DNA of 64,000 nt. Source: Ramlibacter tataouinensis. Lineage in GTDB: Bacteria; Pseudomonadota; Gammaproteobacteria; Burkholderiales; Burkholderiaceae_C. The notes beneath the pieces were generated by a model. That model did not search any database, was not told the DNA's origin, and saw nothing but the letters and a program-made list of their open reading frames with translations. Below are positions 32,109 to 41,082 of this stretch, one piece after another. Positions within the stretch are counted from its first letter, which is position 1, and each line of letters starts with the position of its first letter. The stretch spans positions 63,234-127,233 of the forward strand of contig DIZF01000066.1 of assembly GCA_002427815.1 (NCBI GenBank), in the 5' to 3' direction. The translations under genes were made by a program, and so were the position numbers.

Positions 32109-33002
32109 ATGAACCTGCGACAGATCGAAGTCTTTCGTGCCGTCATGCTCGCCGGATCGGTCACGGGCGCTGCGCGCCTGCTGCACGTGTCGCAGCCGGG
32201 GATCAGCCGCATGCTGTCGCACATCGAGCTGCAGCTCGGCGTACGCTTGTTCGAGCGCAGCAAGGGCAAGCTGCAGCCGACCCCCGAGGCGCAGGCGCTG
32301 CACGGCGAAGTGGAGCAGGTCTACCACGGTGTCAAGCGAATCGACGAGTTCGCGCAGTCGCTCAAGTCGGGCGCGCGGCTCACGCTGCGCGTCCTTGCCA
32401 GCCCGAGCACCGCACTGGAAGTTGTGCCGCGCGCCGTCTCGGAACTGGCCGGCCAGTTCCCGGCGGCGCGCATCTACATGGAGACATTGCTGGTGCGGGA
32501 GATGGTGAGCCAGCTCGCCCACAACGAAGCCGACATCGCAATCGCCAGTTTGCCGATCGAGCATTCGCTGCTGGTGTCGCAGGCTGTGGGCCGCTGGTCG
32601 CTGGCCTGCGTCTTCCCAGCCGGCCATCCGTTCAGCGGCCGCCGGAGTGTGAGCGTGCGCGACATCATGAAGGAACGCCTCATCGCGTTCAGCCCCGACA
32701 CGCCGCAGGGAGGGCTGATCCTCGACTGGTGGCGCGAACACAACCAGCCGCCCCTGTCGCAGATCGAGGTGCGCTCCGGGCAGGTGGCCTGCTCGCTCGC
32801 GGCGTGCGGGGCTGGCATCGCGATTGTCGACGATCTCACCGCGCGCGCCTGGCGCAGCGAAGAGCTTCAATTCCGGCCGATCAGCCGCGGCCCCTCGTTC
32901 GACGTCTTCGCGGTCCGCAACGCGAACGTGCCGGCGTCCGCACTGGCAAAGGCATTCGTGGAGAAGATCGTCGCCGGGTTCCGGGCGCTGCGGCGCGAGT
33001 AG
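32109..33002 (+). CDS. LysR-family transcriptional regulator
   Basis: 297 residues. MNLRQIEVFRAVMLAGSVTGAARLLHVSQPGISRML is a textbook N-terminal winged helix-turn-helix, followed by ELQLGVRLFERSKGKLQPTPEA and a periplasmic-binding-like effector domain (QVACSLAACGAGIAIVDDLTA). It is divergent from the Bug/FAD-oxidoreductase operon, with a strong dyad in between. It probably activates that operon in response to its substrate and represses itself. Confidence 0.93.
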   Translation: MNLRQIEVFRAVMLAGSVTGAARLLHVSQPGISRMLSHIELQLGVRLFERSKGKLQPTPEAQALHGEVEQVYHGVKRIDEFAQSLKSGARLTLRVLASPSTALEVVPRAVSELAGQFPAARIYMETLLVREMVSQLAHNEADIAIASLPIEHSLLVSQAVGRWSLACVFPAGHPFSGRRSVSVRDIMKERLIAFSPDTPQGGLILDWWREHNQPPLSQIEVRSGQVACSLAACGAGIAIVDDLTARAWRSEELQFRPISRGPSFDVFAVRNANVPASALAKAFVEKIVAGFRALRRE

Positions 33003-33213
33003 CGGCGGCGGCAGGCGTTGATCATTTCGCGTGCTGGTAGCCGACGCGCCGGGTGGGCGTCAACGCACCGAATACCGGCCACGACAACAGCACGCCCTGG
33101 CGCACCGGCGCCGAGGAAAACCCCATCGGCGGGGCTATACCCCGGTTCGGGGCAGAAAAACCGGTCCGTGCTAAGCTGATTCCCCCTTTTTGCCTCCCGA
33201 TCGCGAGAAAACC

Positions 33214-34386
33214 ATGCCCGGATTGCTGCCCAACGTCGACCCCGACGGCCTGCTTGAATTTTCGGTGGTCTACACCGACCGTGCCCTGAACCACATGTCG
33301 CGCAGTTTCCAGGGCGTCATGAAGGACATCTCGGCCATCCTCAAGGAGGCGTACAACGCCCACTCGGTCGCGCTGGTTCCCGGCAGTGGCACCTTCGGCA
33401 TGGAAGCCGTGGCGCGCCAGTTCGCCGGCGGCAAGGACGTGCTGGTGATCCGCAACGGCTGGTTCAGCTATCGCTGGACGCAGATCTTCGACATGGGCCA
33501 GATCCCGGCCTCGTCGACGGTGCTGAAGGCCCGCCGCGTCGGCAGCGGCCCGCAGGCGCCCTGGATCCCGGCGCCCATCGCCGAAGTGCAGGCCGCGATC
33601 CGCGAGAAGGAGCCGGCCCTGGTATTCGCGCCCCATGTCGAAACCGCGGCCGGCATGATCCTGCCCGACAGCTACCTGAAGGCGGTGGCCGATGCCGTGC
33701 ATGAAGTCGGCGGCCTGTTCGTCCTCGATTGCATCGCCTCCGGCGCGATGTGGGTCGACATGAAGGCAACGGGCGTCGACGTGCTGATCTCGGCGCCGCA
33801 AAAGGGCTGGAGCAGCTCGCCGTGCTGCGCGATGGTGATGCTCAGCGAGCGCGCCCGCAAGGAAATCGACGGCACGACCAGCTCCAGCTTCGCCTGCGAC
33901 CTGAAGAAGTGGCTGCAGATCATGGAGGCCTACGAAGGCGGAGGCCACGCCTATCACGCGACGCTGCCGACCGACGCGCTGACGCGCCTGGATGCGGCCA
34001 TGAAGGAAACGCAGGCCTACGGCTTCGCCAAGGTCAAGGCCGAACAGGAAGACCTGGGCCGCAAGGTCCGTGCGCTGTTCGAGTCGCGCGGACTGCCCAG
34101 CGTCGCCGCCGAGGGCTTCAAGGCGCCGGGCGTCGTGGTGAGCTACACCACCGACCCCGAGATCCAGTCCAGCCGCAAGTTCCTGGCGCAAGGCCTGCAG
34201 ACCGCCGCCGGCGTGCCGTTGCAGTGCGACGAGGGCGCCGATTTCATGACCTTCCGTGTCGGCCTGTTCGGCCTGGAAAAGTGGCACCACGTGGACCGCA
34301 CGGTGGCGCACCTGGCCGCCGCGCTGGACCGTCTCGGCGTGGGCAAGACGACTGCCAAGCCGCAAGCCCAGCCGGCGACGGCCTGA
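33214..34386 (+). CDS. Class V PLP-dependent aminotransferase
   Basis: 390 residues. VALVPGSGTFGMEAVARQFA is the cofactor-phosphate turn, LFVLDCIASGAMWVDMKA carries the PLP-ring Asp, and VLISAPQKGWSSSPCCAMVML has the Schiff-base lysine (PQKGW). It is distinct from the class V enzyme at 14234-15523. Relatives are alanine- or serine-glyoxylate aminotransferases. The ATG at 33214 fits the family start; an upstream GTG-type start is unneeded. The 211-base gap before it holds the small hairpin CCCCG-GTT-CGGGG and a TA-rich stretch. Confidence 0.87.
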   Translation: MPGLLPNVDPDGLLEFSVVYTDRALNHMSRSFQGVMKDISAILKEAYNAHSVALVPGSGTFGMEAVARQFAGGKDVLVIRNGWFSYRWTQIFDMGQIPASSTVLKARRVGSGPQAPWIPAPIAEVQAAIREKEPALVFAPHVETAAGMILPDSYLKAVADAVHEVGGLFVLDCIASGAMWVDMKATGVDVLISAPQKGWSSSPCCAMVMLSERARKEIDGTTSSSFACDLKKWLQIMEAYEGGGHAYHATLPTDALTRLDAAMKETQAYGFAKVKAEQEDLGRKVRALFESRGLPSVAAEGFKAPGVVVSYTTDPEIQSSRKFLAQGLQTAAGVPLQCDEGADFMTFRVGLFGLEKWHHVDRTVAHLAAALDRLGVGKTTAKPQAQPATA

Positions 34387-34394
34387 GCCAGTGC

Positions 34395-34418
34395 CCGGTG
34401 CCGCCCCAGCGGCACCGG
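34395..34418. terminator. Bidirectional stem-loop terminator
   Basis: A perfect ten-base stem, CCGGTGCCGC / GCGGCACCGG, with the loop CCCA lies between the convergent stops of the aminotransferase (34386) and MgtA (34431). There is no clear T-run on either strand, so termination may be helped by other factors. Confidence 0.65.
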
Positions 34419-34430
34419 ATCATGGGCCCT

Positions 34431-37052
34431 TCACATGCCCCAACGCCGGACGAAGCGCAGCTTGGCCAGGTGGGTCAGCAGGGCATAGCAGCCCAGCATC
34501 GCGACCAGGATCGGCCAATAGAGCCACGGCAGCGGCCGAAAACCGAGGAATTGCCCGAGCGGCGTGTACGGCAGAACGATGCCGGTCGTGCAGATGATCG
34601 CCGTGGTGGCGATCAGCGCGTTGCTCGCGCGGCTCTGGACGAACGGCACCTTGGCTGTGCGAATGATGTGGATGATCAGCGTCTGCGTCAGCAGCGACTC
34701 GACGAACCAGCCGGTCTGAAAGAGCGAAGGGTCGCTCCACGCGTCGAAGACGTACAACATCACCGCGTAGGTCGCATAGTCGAACAGCGAGCTGATCGGC
34801 CCGATCATGACCATGAACTTGAAGATGTTCCCGATGTCCCAGCGGCGCGGCCGCGCCACGTCGCTGTCGTCGACGTTGTCGGTGTGGATCGTGGTTTGCG
34901 AGAAGTCGTAGAGCAGGTTGTTGGTCAGCACCTGGATCGGCGCCATCGGCAGGAACGGCAGGAACATGCTGGCGCCCAGCACGCTGAACATGTTGCCGAA
35001 GTTGGAGCTGGCGCCCATGCGGATGTACTTGGTGATGTTGCCGAACACCTTGCGTCCTTCCAGCACGCCCTGCTGCAGCACCAGCAGGCTCTTTTCCAGC
35101 AGGATGATGTCGGCTGATTCCTTCGCGATGTCCACCGCCGTATCGACCGAGATGCCGACGTCGGCCGCCTTCAGGGCCGGGCTGTCGTTGATGCCGTCGC
35201 CGAGGAACCCGACGACATGCCCGCGACTGCGCAGCAGGCGCACGATGCGCTCCTTTTGCATGGGCGTCAGTTTCGCGAACAGGGTCGTGCGCCCTACGAC
35301 GTCGACCAGTTCGTCGTCGCCCATCGCGTCGATACGGCCGCCCAGCAGGGTCTCTCCGACGTCCAGGCCCACCTCCTTGCAGACCTTGCGCGAAACCACC
35401 TCGTTGTCGCCGGTCAGGATCTTCACCGTCACGCCTTTGCCCGACAGCGCCGCCAGCGCCTCGCGCGCGCTGTCCTTGGGCGGATCGAGGAACGCGATGT
35501 AGCCCAGCAGCGTCAGCTCGCTCTCGTCGGACGCCGCATAGGCCGTCTTGGCATCGGGAACCTCCTTGTAGGCCACCGCCACGACGCGAAAGCCATCCTC
35601 GTTGAGATCCAGGGTTTCCTGCTTCGCCGCCGCCAGATGGCTCGCGTCCAGCTGGCTGACCCGGCCGTCGGCCTCGTAGGCGGTGCACACGGCGAACATC
35701 TCCTCCACCGCCCCCTTGCAGATCAGCACATGCGGTCCAGCCGGCGTCGAGAGCACAACCGACATCCGGCGCCGCGTGAAGTCGAACGGCACTTCGTCGA
35801 CCTTGGCATACCCTTGATCGAGCGTCTGGTGCATCTCCACGTGCTCCAGCACCGCGACATCGAGCAGGTTCTTCAGTCCGGACTGGAAGTGGCTGTTGAG
35901 CCAGGCGTACTGCAGCACGCGCTCCGACTCGTTGCCGTGCAGGTCGAGGTGGCGCTTGAGGATGATGCGGTCCTGGGTCAGCGTGCCGGTCTTGTCGGTG
36001 CACAGCACGTCCATCGCGCCGAGGTTCTGGATGGCATTGAGCCGCTTGACGATGACCTTGACGCGCGACATGGCCAGCGCGCCCTTGGCCAGGTTCACCG
36101 TCACGATCATCGGCAGCATCTCGGGCGTGAGCCCGACGGCGACCGCCACGGCGAACAGCAGCGCCTCCAGCCAGTCGTGCTTGGTGAGGCCGTTGATCAG
36201 GAACACCAGCGGGACCATCACCGCGATGGCCCGGATCATCAGCCAGGTGAAGCGGTTCACGCCCAGGTCGAAGGCCGTGGGCTGGCGATCCTGGGCCACG
36301 CTGTCGGCCAGCGCGCCGAAGAACGTCTGCGCGCCGGTGCGCACGATCACGCCGGTCGCGAAGCCGCTCACCACGTTCGCACCCATGAAGCAGATGTTCG
36401 GCAGCTCGAACGGGCTGCCAACCGTCCCGTCGAAGGGATGCGCGAACTTCTCCGCCGGCATGGCCTCGCCGGTCAGCGCGGACTGGTTGATGAACAGGTC
36501 CTTGGCCTCGATGACGCGCAGGTCCCCCGGAACCATGTCGCCGGCCGAGAGCCGGACGATGTCGCCGGGCACCAGGCTATCGAACGGCAACTCGGCGAAA
36601 TCGCCGGCGCCAACGGCGCCCTGCCGGCGAACACTGGCGGTCGTCTTGACCATCGAGCGCAGTCGCGCTGCCGCCTCGTTCGACCGATGTTCCTGCACAA
36701 AGGAGGTGACGATCGCAAGCACGACCATGACCAGGACCACCACAGCCGCCCGCGTGTCGCCAAGTACATATGACACGCAGGCGAGCACGACCAGCAGGGC
36801 GTTCAGCGGGTTGTAGGCGCGCTGCCACAGCTCCTTCCAGATCGGCGGCTTCTGTTCGCGCGTGACGACGTTGGGGCCATGCTGCTTCAAGCGGGCCAGG
36901 GCTTCCTCGGCGGTCAGACCTCGCGCCGATGATTCGACCCGGGCGCAGGCGTCTGCAGCGGACATGCGGCTGATTTCGACCAGCAGCGGCGCCTCGTCGA
37001 ACACGGCTGCGCGTGGAGCGGGATGGGGATGAGCGCGTAGCGGGGAGAGCAT
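34431..37052 (-). CDS. mgtA: Magnesium-translocating P-type ATPase
   Basis: 873 residues from the ATG at 37052. The phosphorylation site DKTGTLTQDRI, the TGEA actuator motif (INQSALTGEAMPAEKF), GDGINDSPALKAADVGISV hinge, and LTPEMLPMIVTVNLAKGA, typical of type IIIB Mg2+ ATPases, are all present, with about ten membrane helices. It mediates Mg2+ influx across the inner membrane. Longer readings from 37136 or 37184 would run across an FNR-like box at 37110-37123, so the shorter start is preferred, though no clear Shine-Dalgarno supports it. Confidence 0.92.
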   Translation of the reverse strand: MLSPLRAHPHPAPRAAVFDEAPLLVEISRMSAADACARVESSARGLTAEEALARLKQHGPNVVTREQKPPIWKELWQRAYNPLNALLVVLACVSYVLGDTRAAVVVLVMVVLAIVTSFVQEHRSNEAAARLRSMVKTTASVRRQGAVGAGDFAELPFDSLVPGDIVRLSAGDMVPGDLRVIEAKDLFINQSALTGEAMPAEKFAHPFDGTVGSPFELPNICFMGANVVSGFATGVIVRTGAQTFFGALADSVAQDRQPTAFDLGVNRFTWLMIRAIAVMVPLVFLINGLTKHDWLEALLFAVAVAVGLTPEMLPMIVTVNLAKGALAMSRVKVIVKRLNAIQNLGAMDVLCTDKTGTLTQDRIILKRHLDLHGNESERVLQYAWLNSHFQSGLKNLLDVAVLEHVEMHQTLDQGYAKVDEVPFDFTRRRMSVVLSTPAGPHVLICKGAVEEMFAVCTAYEADGRVSQLDASHLAAAKQETLDLNEDGFRVVAVAYKEVPDAKTAYAASDESELTLLGYIAFLDPPKDSAREALAALSGKGVTVKILTGDNEVVSRKVCKEVGLDVGETLLGGRIDAMGDDELVDVVGRTTLFAKLTPMQKERIVRLLRSRGHVVGFLGDGINDSPALKAADVGISVDTAVDIAKESADIILLEKSLLVLQQGVLEGRKVFGNITKYIRMGASSNFGNMFSVLGASMFLPFLPMAPIQVLTNNLLYDFSQTTIHTDNVDDSDVARPRRWDIGNIFKFMVMIGPISSLFDYATYAVMLYVFDAWSDPSLFQTGWFVESLLTQTLIIHIIRTAKVPFVQSRASNALIATTAIICTTGIVLPYTPLGQFLGFRPLPWLYWPILVAMLGCYALLTHLAKLRFVRRWGM

Positions 37053-37109
37053 TCGGCGGCGCCGCAGAACGGATGGGGAACATCGTTGAAGCGCACGGCA
37101 GAATGGCCC

Positions 37110-37123
37110 TTGACCTGCGTCAA
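37110..37123. promoter_or_regulatory. FNR/ANR-type box
   Basis: TTGACCTGCGTCAA is the TTGAC-N4-GTCAA form of the CRP/FNR-family oxygen-responsive site. Its centre is 64 bases upstream of the preferred mgtA start and 130 bases upstream of dedA. Sites of this form precede low-oxygen-induced genes in betaproteobacteria (family knowledge), and mgtA is the nearer target. Confidence 0.6.
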
Positions 37124-37246
37124 AGTTGTGCGGCATAGCGGGTCGCTCACCAATGATGCGGATGGCACCTGCGCAGGCGATCACCTCCGGGCCGACCGAA
37201 AGCTCGTCTTGCGGAGCAAAATCCTGCTCATTCGCCGCCGCCAGTC

Positions 37247-37810
37247 ATGTCGTTCACACAACTGCTCACCGACTATGGCTATCTGGCCGTATTCTTGGGC
37301 TGCCTGCTCGAAGGCGAGACGATCCTGGTGCTGGCCGGTTTCGCTGCCCATCAAGGACACCTTTCGCTGGCCGTGGTCCTCGCGGTCGCTTTCATCGGCG
37401 GAACCCTGGGCGACCAGATGTTCTTCTGGATCGGGCGGACCTGGGGGTCGTCGCTGCAGGTTCGCTTCCCGGGTTTCAGTGAGCGGTCACGCCGGCTGAT
37501 CGGATTGCTGCAGCGCTATGACGCGCCATTGATTGTCGGCATCCGCTTCATGTACGGGCTGCGCATCGTCGGGCCGATCGCGATTGGCGGCAGCGGAGTG
37601 TCGCCTTGGCGTTTCGCCCTGTTCAACCTGTTGGGGGCGGCGATCTGGGCGCCCCTGATTGGCGGTTCGGGCTACCTGTTCGGGCATGCCGTGCAAGCGC
37701 TGCTGGGCGATCTCGAGCGGTTCGAAGAGGCGGGGCTTGTCACCATTGTCGTCGCAGCCCTCCTGATCGCGCTGATCCGCGGCCTTGCCCGCTTCCGATC
37801 GAAGTCCTAG
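37247..37810 (+). CDS. DedA-family membrane protein
   Basis: 187 residues with four or five hydrophobic segments. The conserved first region LLTDYGYLAVFLGCLLEGETILVLAGFAAHQGHL with the E-G-E motif, FIGGTLGDQMFFWIGRTWG, and the F(x)R-MYG-R region (GIRFMYGLRIVGPIAIGGSG) define the DedA/VTT fold. These proteins act in polyprenyl-phosphate or phospholipid flipping and membrane-potential upkeep. It is divergent from mgtA with a 194-base control region. Confidence 0.92.
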   Translation: MSFTQLLTDYGYLAVFLGCLLEGETILVLAGFAAHQGHLSLAVVLAVAFIGGTLGDQMFFWIGRTWGSSLQVRFPGFSERSRRLIGLLQRYDAPLIVGIRFMYGLRIVGPIAIGGSGVSPWRFALFNLLGAAIWAPLIGGSGYLFGHAVQALLGDLERFEEAGLVTIVVAALLIALIRGLARFRSKS

Positions 37811-37916
37811 TTCGCGTTCGCTCTGATGAGCTGGCAATGGCAGCGCGAGTCCCGTGTGCGGAAGAATGGATTCGTTACCATGCCTGAACCCCCGCTCGCA
37901 CCATGAAAGCCAGACC

Positions 37917-38786
37917 ATGATCGCTCCTCCCCTTTCCGGACAGGTCGCCCTGGTCACGGGTGCCAATACGGGCATAGGCCGCGTGACCGCGACGCAACTC
38001 GCGTTGCAAGGGGTCCATGTGTTTCTGGCCTGCCGCTCCGAAGAAAAGACCAGGCCGGTCCTGGCGGATATTGCCAATCAAAGCGGGGGCCGCGCCCGCG
38101 CGGAGTTCCTGCCCCTGGACCTGGGGGATCTGGCATCGGTGCGGCAATGCGCATGGACCTTCCTCGCGCGCGGTTTGCCGTTGCACCTGCTGGTGAACAA
38201 TGCCGGCCTGGCCGGGCAAAAGGGGACGACCGAATCCGGCTTCGAGCTGACCTTCGGCGTCTGTCATGTGGGTCATTTCCTGCTCACGTCGATGCTGCTC
38301 GACGCCTTGAAGGCTTCGGCCCCGGCGCGGATCGTCGTGGTCGCCAGCAAGGCGCACCGGCATGCGAAAGGCATCGACTTCGACGCCGTGCGCGAGCCGA
38401 CCCTCAGCCCGGGGGGCCTGCGCGAATACGCGGTAGCCAAGCTGGCCAATGTCCTTTTTGCGTCGGAGCTGGCGCGGCGCCTGCAAGGCACCGGCGTGAC
38501 AACCTACTCCCTGCACCCGGGCGTTGTCGCGTCGGACGTCTGGCGCGCGGTGCCCTGGCCCATCGCATCCCTGATCAAGCCCTTCATGCTGTCGTCGCAG
38601 GAGGGCGCTGCCACCAGCCTGTATTGCGCCGCGTCGCCCGAATGTGCCGGGCAAAGCGGGCTGTACTACGACAAATGCCGGCCCGTCTCGCCGTCTCACG
38701 TGGCGCGCGACCCGCTGCTGGCCGGTCGCCTGTGGAAGGCCAGCGAGCAGTGGATCCAGGCGGTCAGGGCGCCTGGATCGCCCTGA
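37917..38786 (+). CDS. Short-chain dehydrogenase/reductase (retinol-dehydrogenase-like)
   Basis: 289 residues. VALVTGANTGIGRVTA is the NAD(P) glycine motif, LVNNAG the NNAG motif, IVVVASKAHRHAKG carries the catalytic Ser, and EYAVAKLANVLFA the Tyr-x3-Lys pair. C-terminal length and the GLYYDKCRPVSPS segment resemble retinol dehydrogenase/protochlorophyllide-reductase-like SDRs that reduce hydrophobic aldehydes or ketones. The start at 37917 is chosen for the fold; no good Shine-Dalgarno. The 3' end overlaps the convergent xdhB by 23 bases. Confidence 0.87.
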   Translation: MIAPPLSGQVALVTGANTGIGRVTATQLALQGVHVFLACRSEEKTRPVLADIANQSGGRARAEFLPLDLGDLASVRQCAWTFLARGLPLHLLVNNAGLAGQKGTTESGFELTFGVCHVGHFLLTSMLLDALKASAPARIVVVASKAHRHAKGIDFDAVREPTLSPGGLREYAVAKLANVLFASELARRLQGTGVTTYSLHPGVVASDVWRAVPWPIASLIKPFMLSSQEGAATSLYCAASPECAGQSGLYYDKCRPVSPSHVARDPLLAGRLWKASEQWIQAVRAPGSP

Positions 38787-41082
38787 GAACGTTCTCAGCG
38801 GTAGCCGGCGCCGCCATCCGCACCAGCGTCGCATCCGATTCCGGCGCAGCCTGCGCACGCGACGAGCGGGCAGACGCGACCGCTTCCCGCAACGCCTCCC
38901 AGACGCTGATGGCCAACATCAACGGCGGCTCGCCGACGGCCTTGCTGCCGCCCACGTTGTCCTCGGGGTTGGCTTCGGGCCAAAGGGCTATCCTGAAGTG
39001 CTCCGGCACATCACCGGTGGCCGGGATCTTGTAGGTGCTGGGGGCATGGGTGGCGAGGTGGCCCTTGTCGTTCCACACCAGCTGCTCGGTTGTGAGCCAG
39101 CCCACGCCCTGGATGAAGCCGCCTTCGATCTGGCCGATGTCGATGGCCGGATTGATGCTCGTGCCCACGTCGTGCAGGATGTCCACTTTGAGCACGCGGC
39201 TCTCTCCCGTCAGAGTGTCCATCGCCACTTCGCTGCAGGCCGCGCCATAGCTGAAGTAGTAGAACGGCCGTCCTGTCAGCGTCGTCTTGTCGTAATGGAT
39301 CTTGGGCGTGCGGTAGAAGCCATCGCTCCACAGCTGGATGCGGTTGGCGTAGGCGGCCTTCACCACTTCGTCGAAGCTGCGGGTGGTCTTCGGCGAGATC
39401 ACCTGGCCGGCGCGGAAGCGCACGGCGCCGGCACCGCAGCCGTCCAGTCCGCTGACGAAGGATGCCAGGTTGTCGCGGACGTTGCGGGCGGCGAACTGGG
39501 CGGCGCGGCCGTTCAGGTCGGTGCCGCTGGAAGCTGCGGTGGCCGATGCGTTGGGAACCTTGCTGGTGTCGGCCGCCGTGGAACGCACGCGCTCGAACGG
39601 CACGCCCAGCTCGTCGGCCACGATCTGCGCCACCTTGGTGTTCAGGCCCTGGCCCATCTCGGTGCCGCCGTGATTCACCTGCACGCTGCCGTCGGTGTAC
39701 ACGTGCACCAGCGCGCCGGCCTGGTTGAACAAGGTGGCGGTGAAGCTGATGCCGAATTTCACCGGGGTGATGGCGATGCCCCGTTTGATCACCGGGCTCT
39801 TCGCATTCCAGGCCGCGATGGCCGCGCGCCGCTGGCGGTAATTCGACGTCCGCTCCAGCTGCGCCATCAGCGGCTGCAGGATGTTGTCCTCCACCTTCAT
39901 CTGGTAGTGGGTGACGTTCCTGTCCTCCACGCCATACAGGTTGCGCATGCGCACGGCTAGCGGGTCCAGGCCGAGGTGCCGCGCGATGTCGCCCAGGATG
40001 GCCTCGATCACGATCACGCCCTGCGGGCCGCCGAAGCCGCGGAACGCCGTGTGGCTCTGGGTGTTGGTCTTGCAGCGATAGGACGCGATCTCGACGTCGG
40101 ACAGGAAGTAAGCGTTGTCGGCGTGGAAGACCGCGCGGTCGGCAACCGGACCCGACAGGTCGGCCGAGAAGCCGCAGTCGGCCAGCATGGTGAGTTTCAG
40201 CCCCGTGACCAGGCCGCTGGCGTCGAAGCCGACCTGCCAGTCGTAGGCGAACGGATGGCGTTTGCCGGTGATCATGAAGTCGTCGTCGCGGTCCAGCCGC
40301 AGCTTGACCGGGCACTTGAACTTGCGCGCCGCCAGCGCAGCCCAAACCGCCATGTGGCCGGCTTGCGTTTCCTTGCCGCCGAAGCCGCCGCCCATGCGCC
40401 GGCATTCCACCGTCACCGCGTTGTTCTCCAGGCCCAGCGCGTGCGCCACCCAATGCTGGATCTCGCCGGGATGTTGCGTGCTGGAGTGGATCCACCACTG
40501 CCCCTGCTCCAGCGGCAGCGCGTATGCCACCTGGCCTTCCAGGTAGAAATGCTCCTGGCCGCCCACTTCCAGCTGGCCTTCCAGCGTATGCAGCGACTGG
40601 GCCAGTGCTGCCTCCGGTTCGCCGCGACGCACGGTCACCGGCGGCAGCACATAGCTCTTCTTCGCATGCGCTTCGCGCGGCGACAGCACCGGCGGCAGCG
40701 GGGCTATCTTCAATTGCACCTTGCGCGCCGCGCGGCGGGCCTGCATCACCGTGTCGGCGACGACCAGGCCTACGACCTGGCCGATGTGCTCGACCTTGTC
40801 GCGGGCGAACACCGGTTCGTCGTGGACGAAGGTCGCCAGCACCGGATCGCCGGGGATGTCGCCGGCCAGCACCACCCCGTGCACGCCGGGCATCGCCAGC
40901 GCAGCGGCGGCATCGACCCCGAGCAGCCGCCCATGGGCGACGCTGGACAGGATAGGCGCGGCGTGCAGCGTGCCCCTGGTTTCGGGGATGTCGTCGACAT
41001 AGGTGGCGGCACCGGCCACCTGCGCGCGCGCGCTTTCGTGCGGATGCGAGACGCCGGACGCCGGGCCGGACGGTGTCGTCAC
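38764..41082 (-). CDS. xdhB: Xanthine dehydrogenase, molybdopterin-binding subunit
   Basis: 772 residues, full length. VYALPLEQGQWWIHSSTQHPGEIQHWVAHALG, RMGGGFGGKETQAGHMAVWAAL and the RGFGGPQG segment (TAFRGFGGPQGVIVIEA) are the conserved moco and substrate-binding blocks, with GVGEPPLML-type residues near the C-terminus (KAVGEPPLMLAISV). With XdhA it oxidises hypoxanthine and xanthine to urate. The start overlaps the xdhA stop by four bases (ATGA). The XdhC maturation factor is not present downstream in this window. Confidence 0.95.
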   Translation of the reverse strand: MTTPSGPASGVSHPHESARAQVAGAATYVDDIPETRGTLHAAPILSSVAHGRLLGVDAAAALAMPGVHGVVLAGDIPGDPVLATFVHDEPVFARDKVEHIGQVVGLVVADTVMQARRAARKVQLKIAPLPPVLSPREAHAKKSYVLPPVTVRRGEPEAALAQSLHTLEGQLEVGGQEHFYLEGQVAYALPLEQGQWWIHSSTQHPGEIQHWVAHALGLENNAVTVECRRMGGGFGGKETQAGHMAVWAALAARKFKCPVKLRLDRDDDFMITGKRHPFAYDWQVGFDASGLVTGLKLTMLADCGFSADLSGPVADRAVFHADNAYFLSDVEIASYRCKTNTQSHTAFRGFGGPQGVIVIEAILGDIARHLGLDPLAVRMRNLYGVEDRNVTHYQMKVEDNILQPLMAQLERTSNYRQRRAAIAAWNAKSPVIKRGIAITPVKFGISFTATLFNQAGALVHVYTDGSVQVNHGGTEMGQGLNTKVAQIVADELGVPFERVRSTAADTSKVPNASATAASSGTDLNGRAAQFAARNVRDNLASFVSGLDGCGAGAVRFRAGQVISPKTTRSFDEVVKAAYANRIQLWSDGFYRTPKIHYDKTTLTGRPFYYFSYGAACSEVAMDTLTGESRVLKVDILHDVGTSINPAIDIGQIEGGFIQGVGWLTTEQLVWNDKGHLATHAPSTYKIPATGDVPEHFRIALWPEANPEDNVGGSKAVGEPPLMLAISVWEALREAVASARSSRAQAAPESDATLVRMAAPATAENVLRAIQAP

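Noticed and set aside
37053..37184. Longer N-terminus for MgtA (starts at 37184 or 37136)
   Set aside because: The extra segment reads through an FNR-type box and has no similarity to MgtA N-termini.
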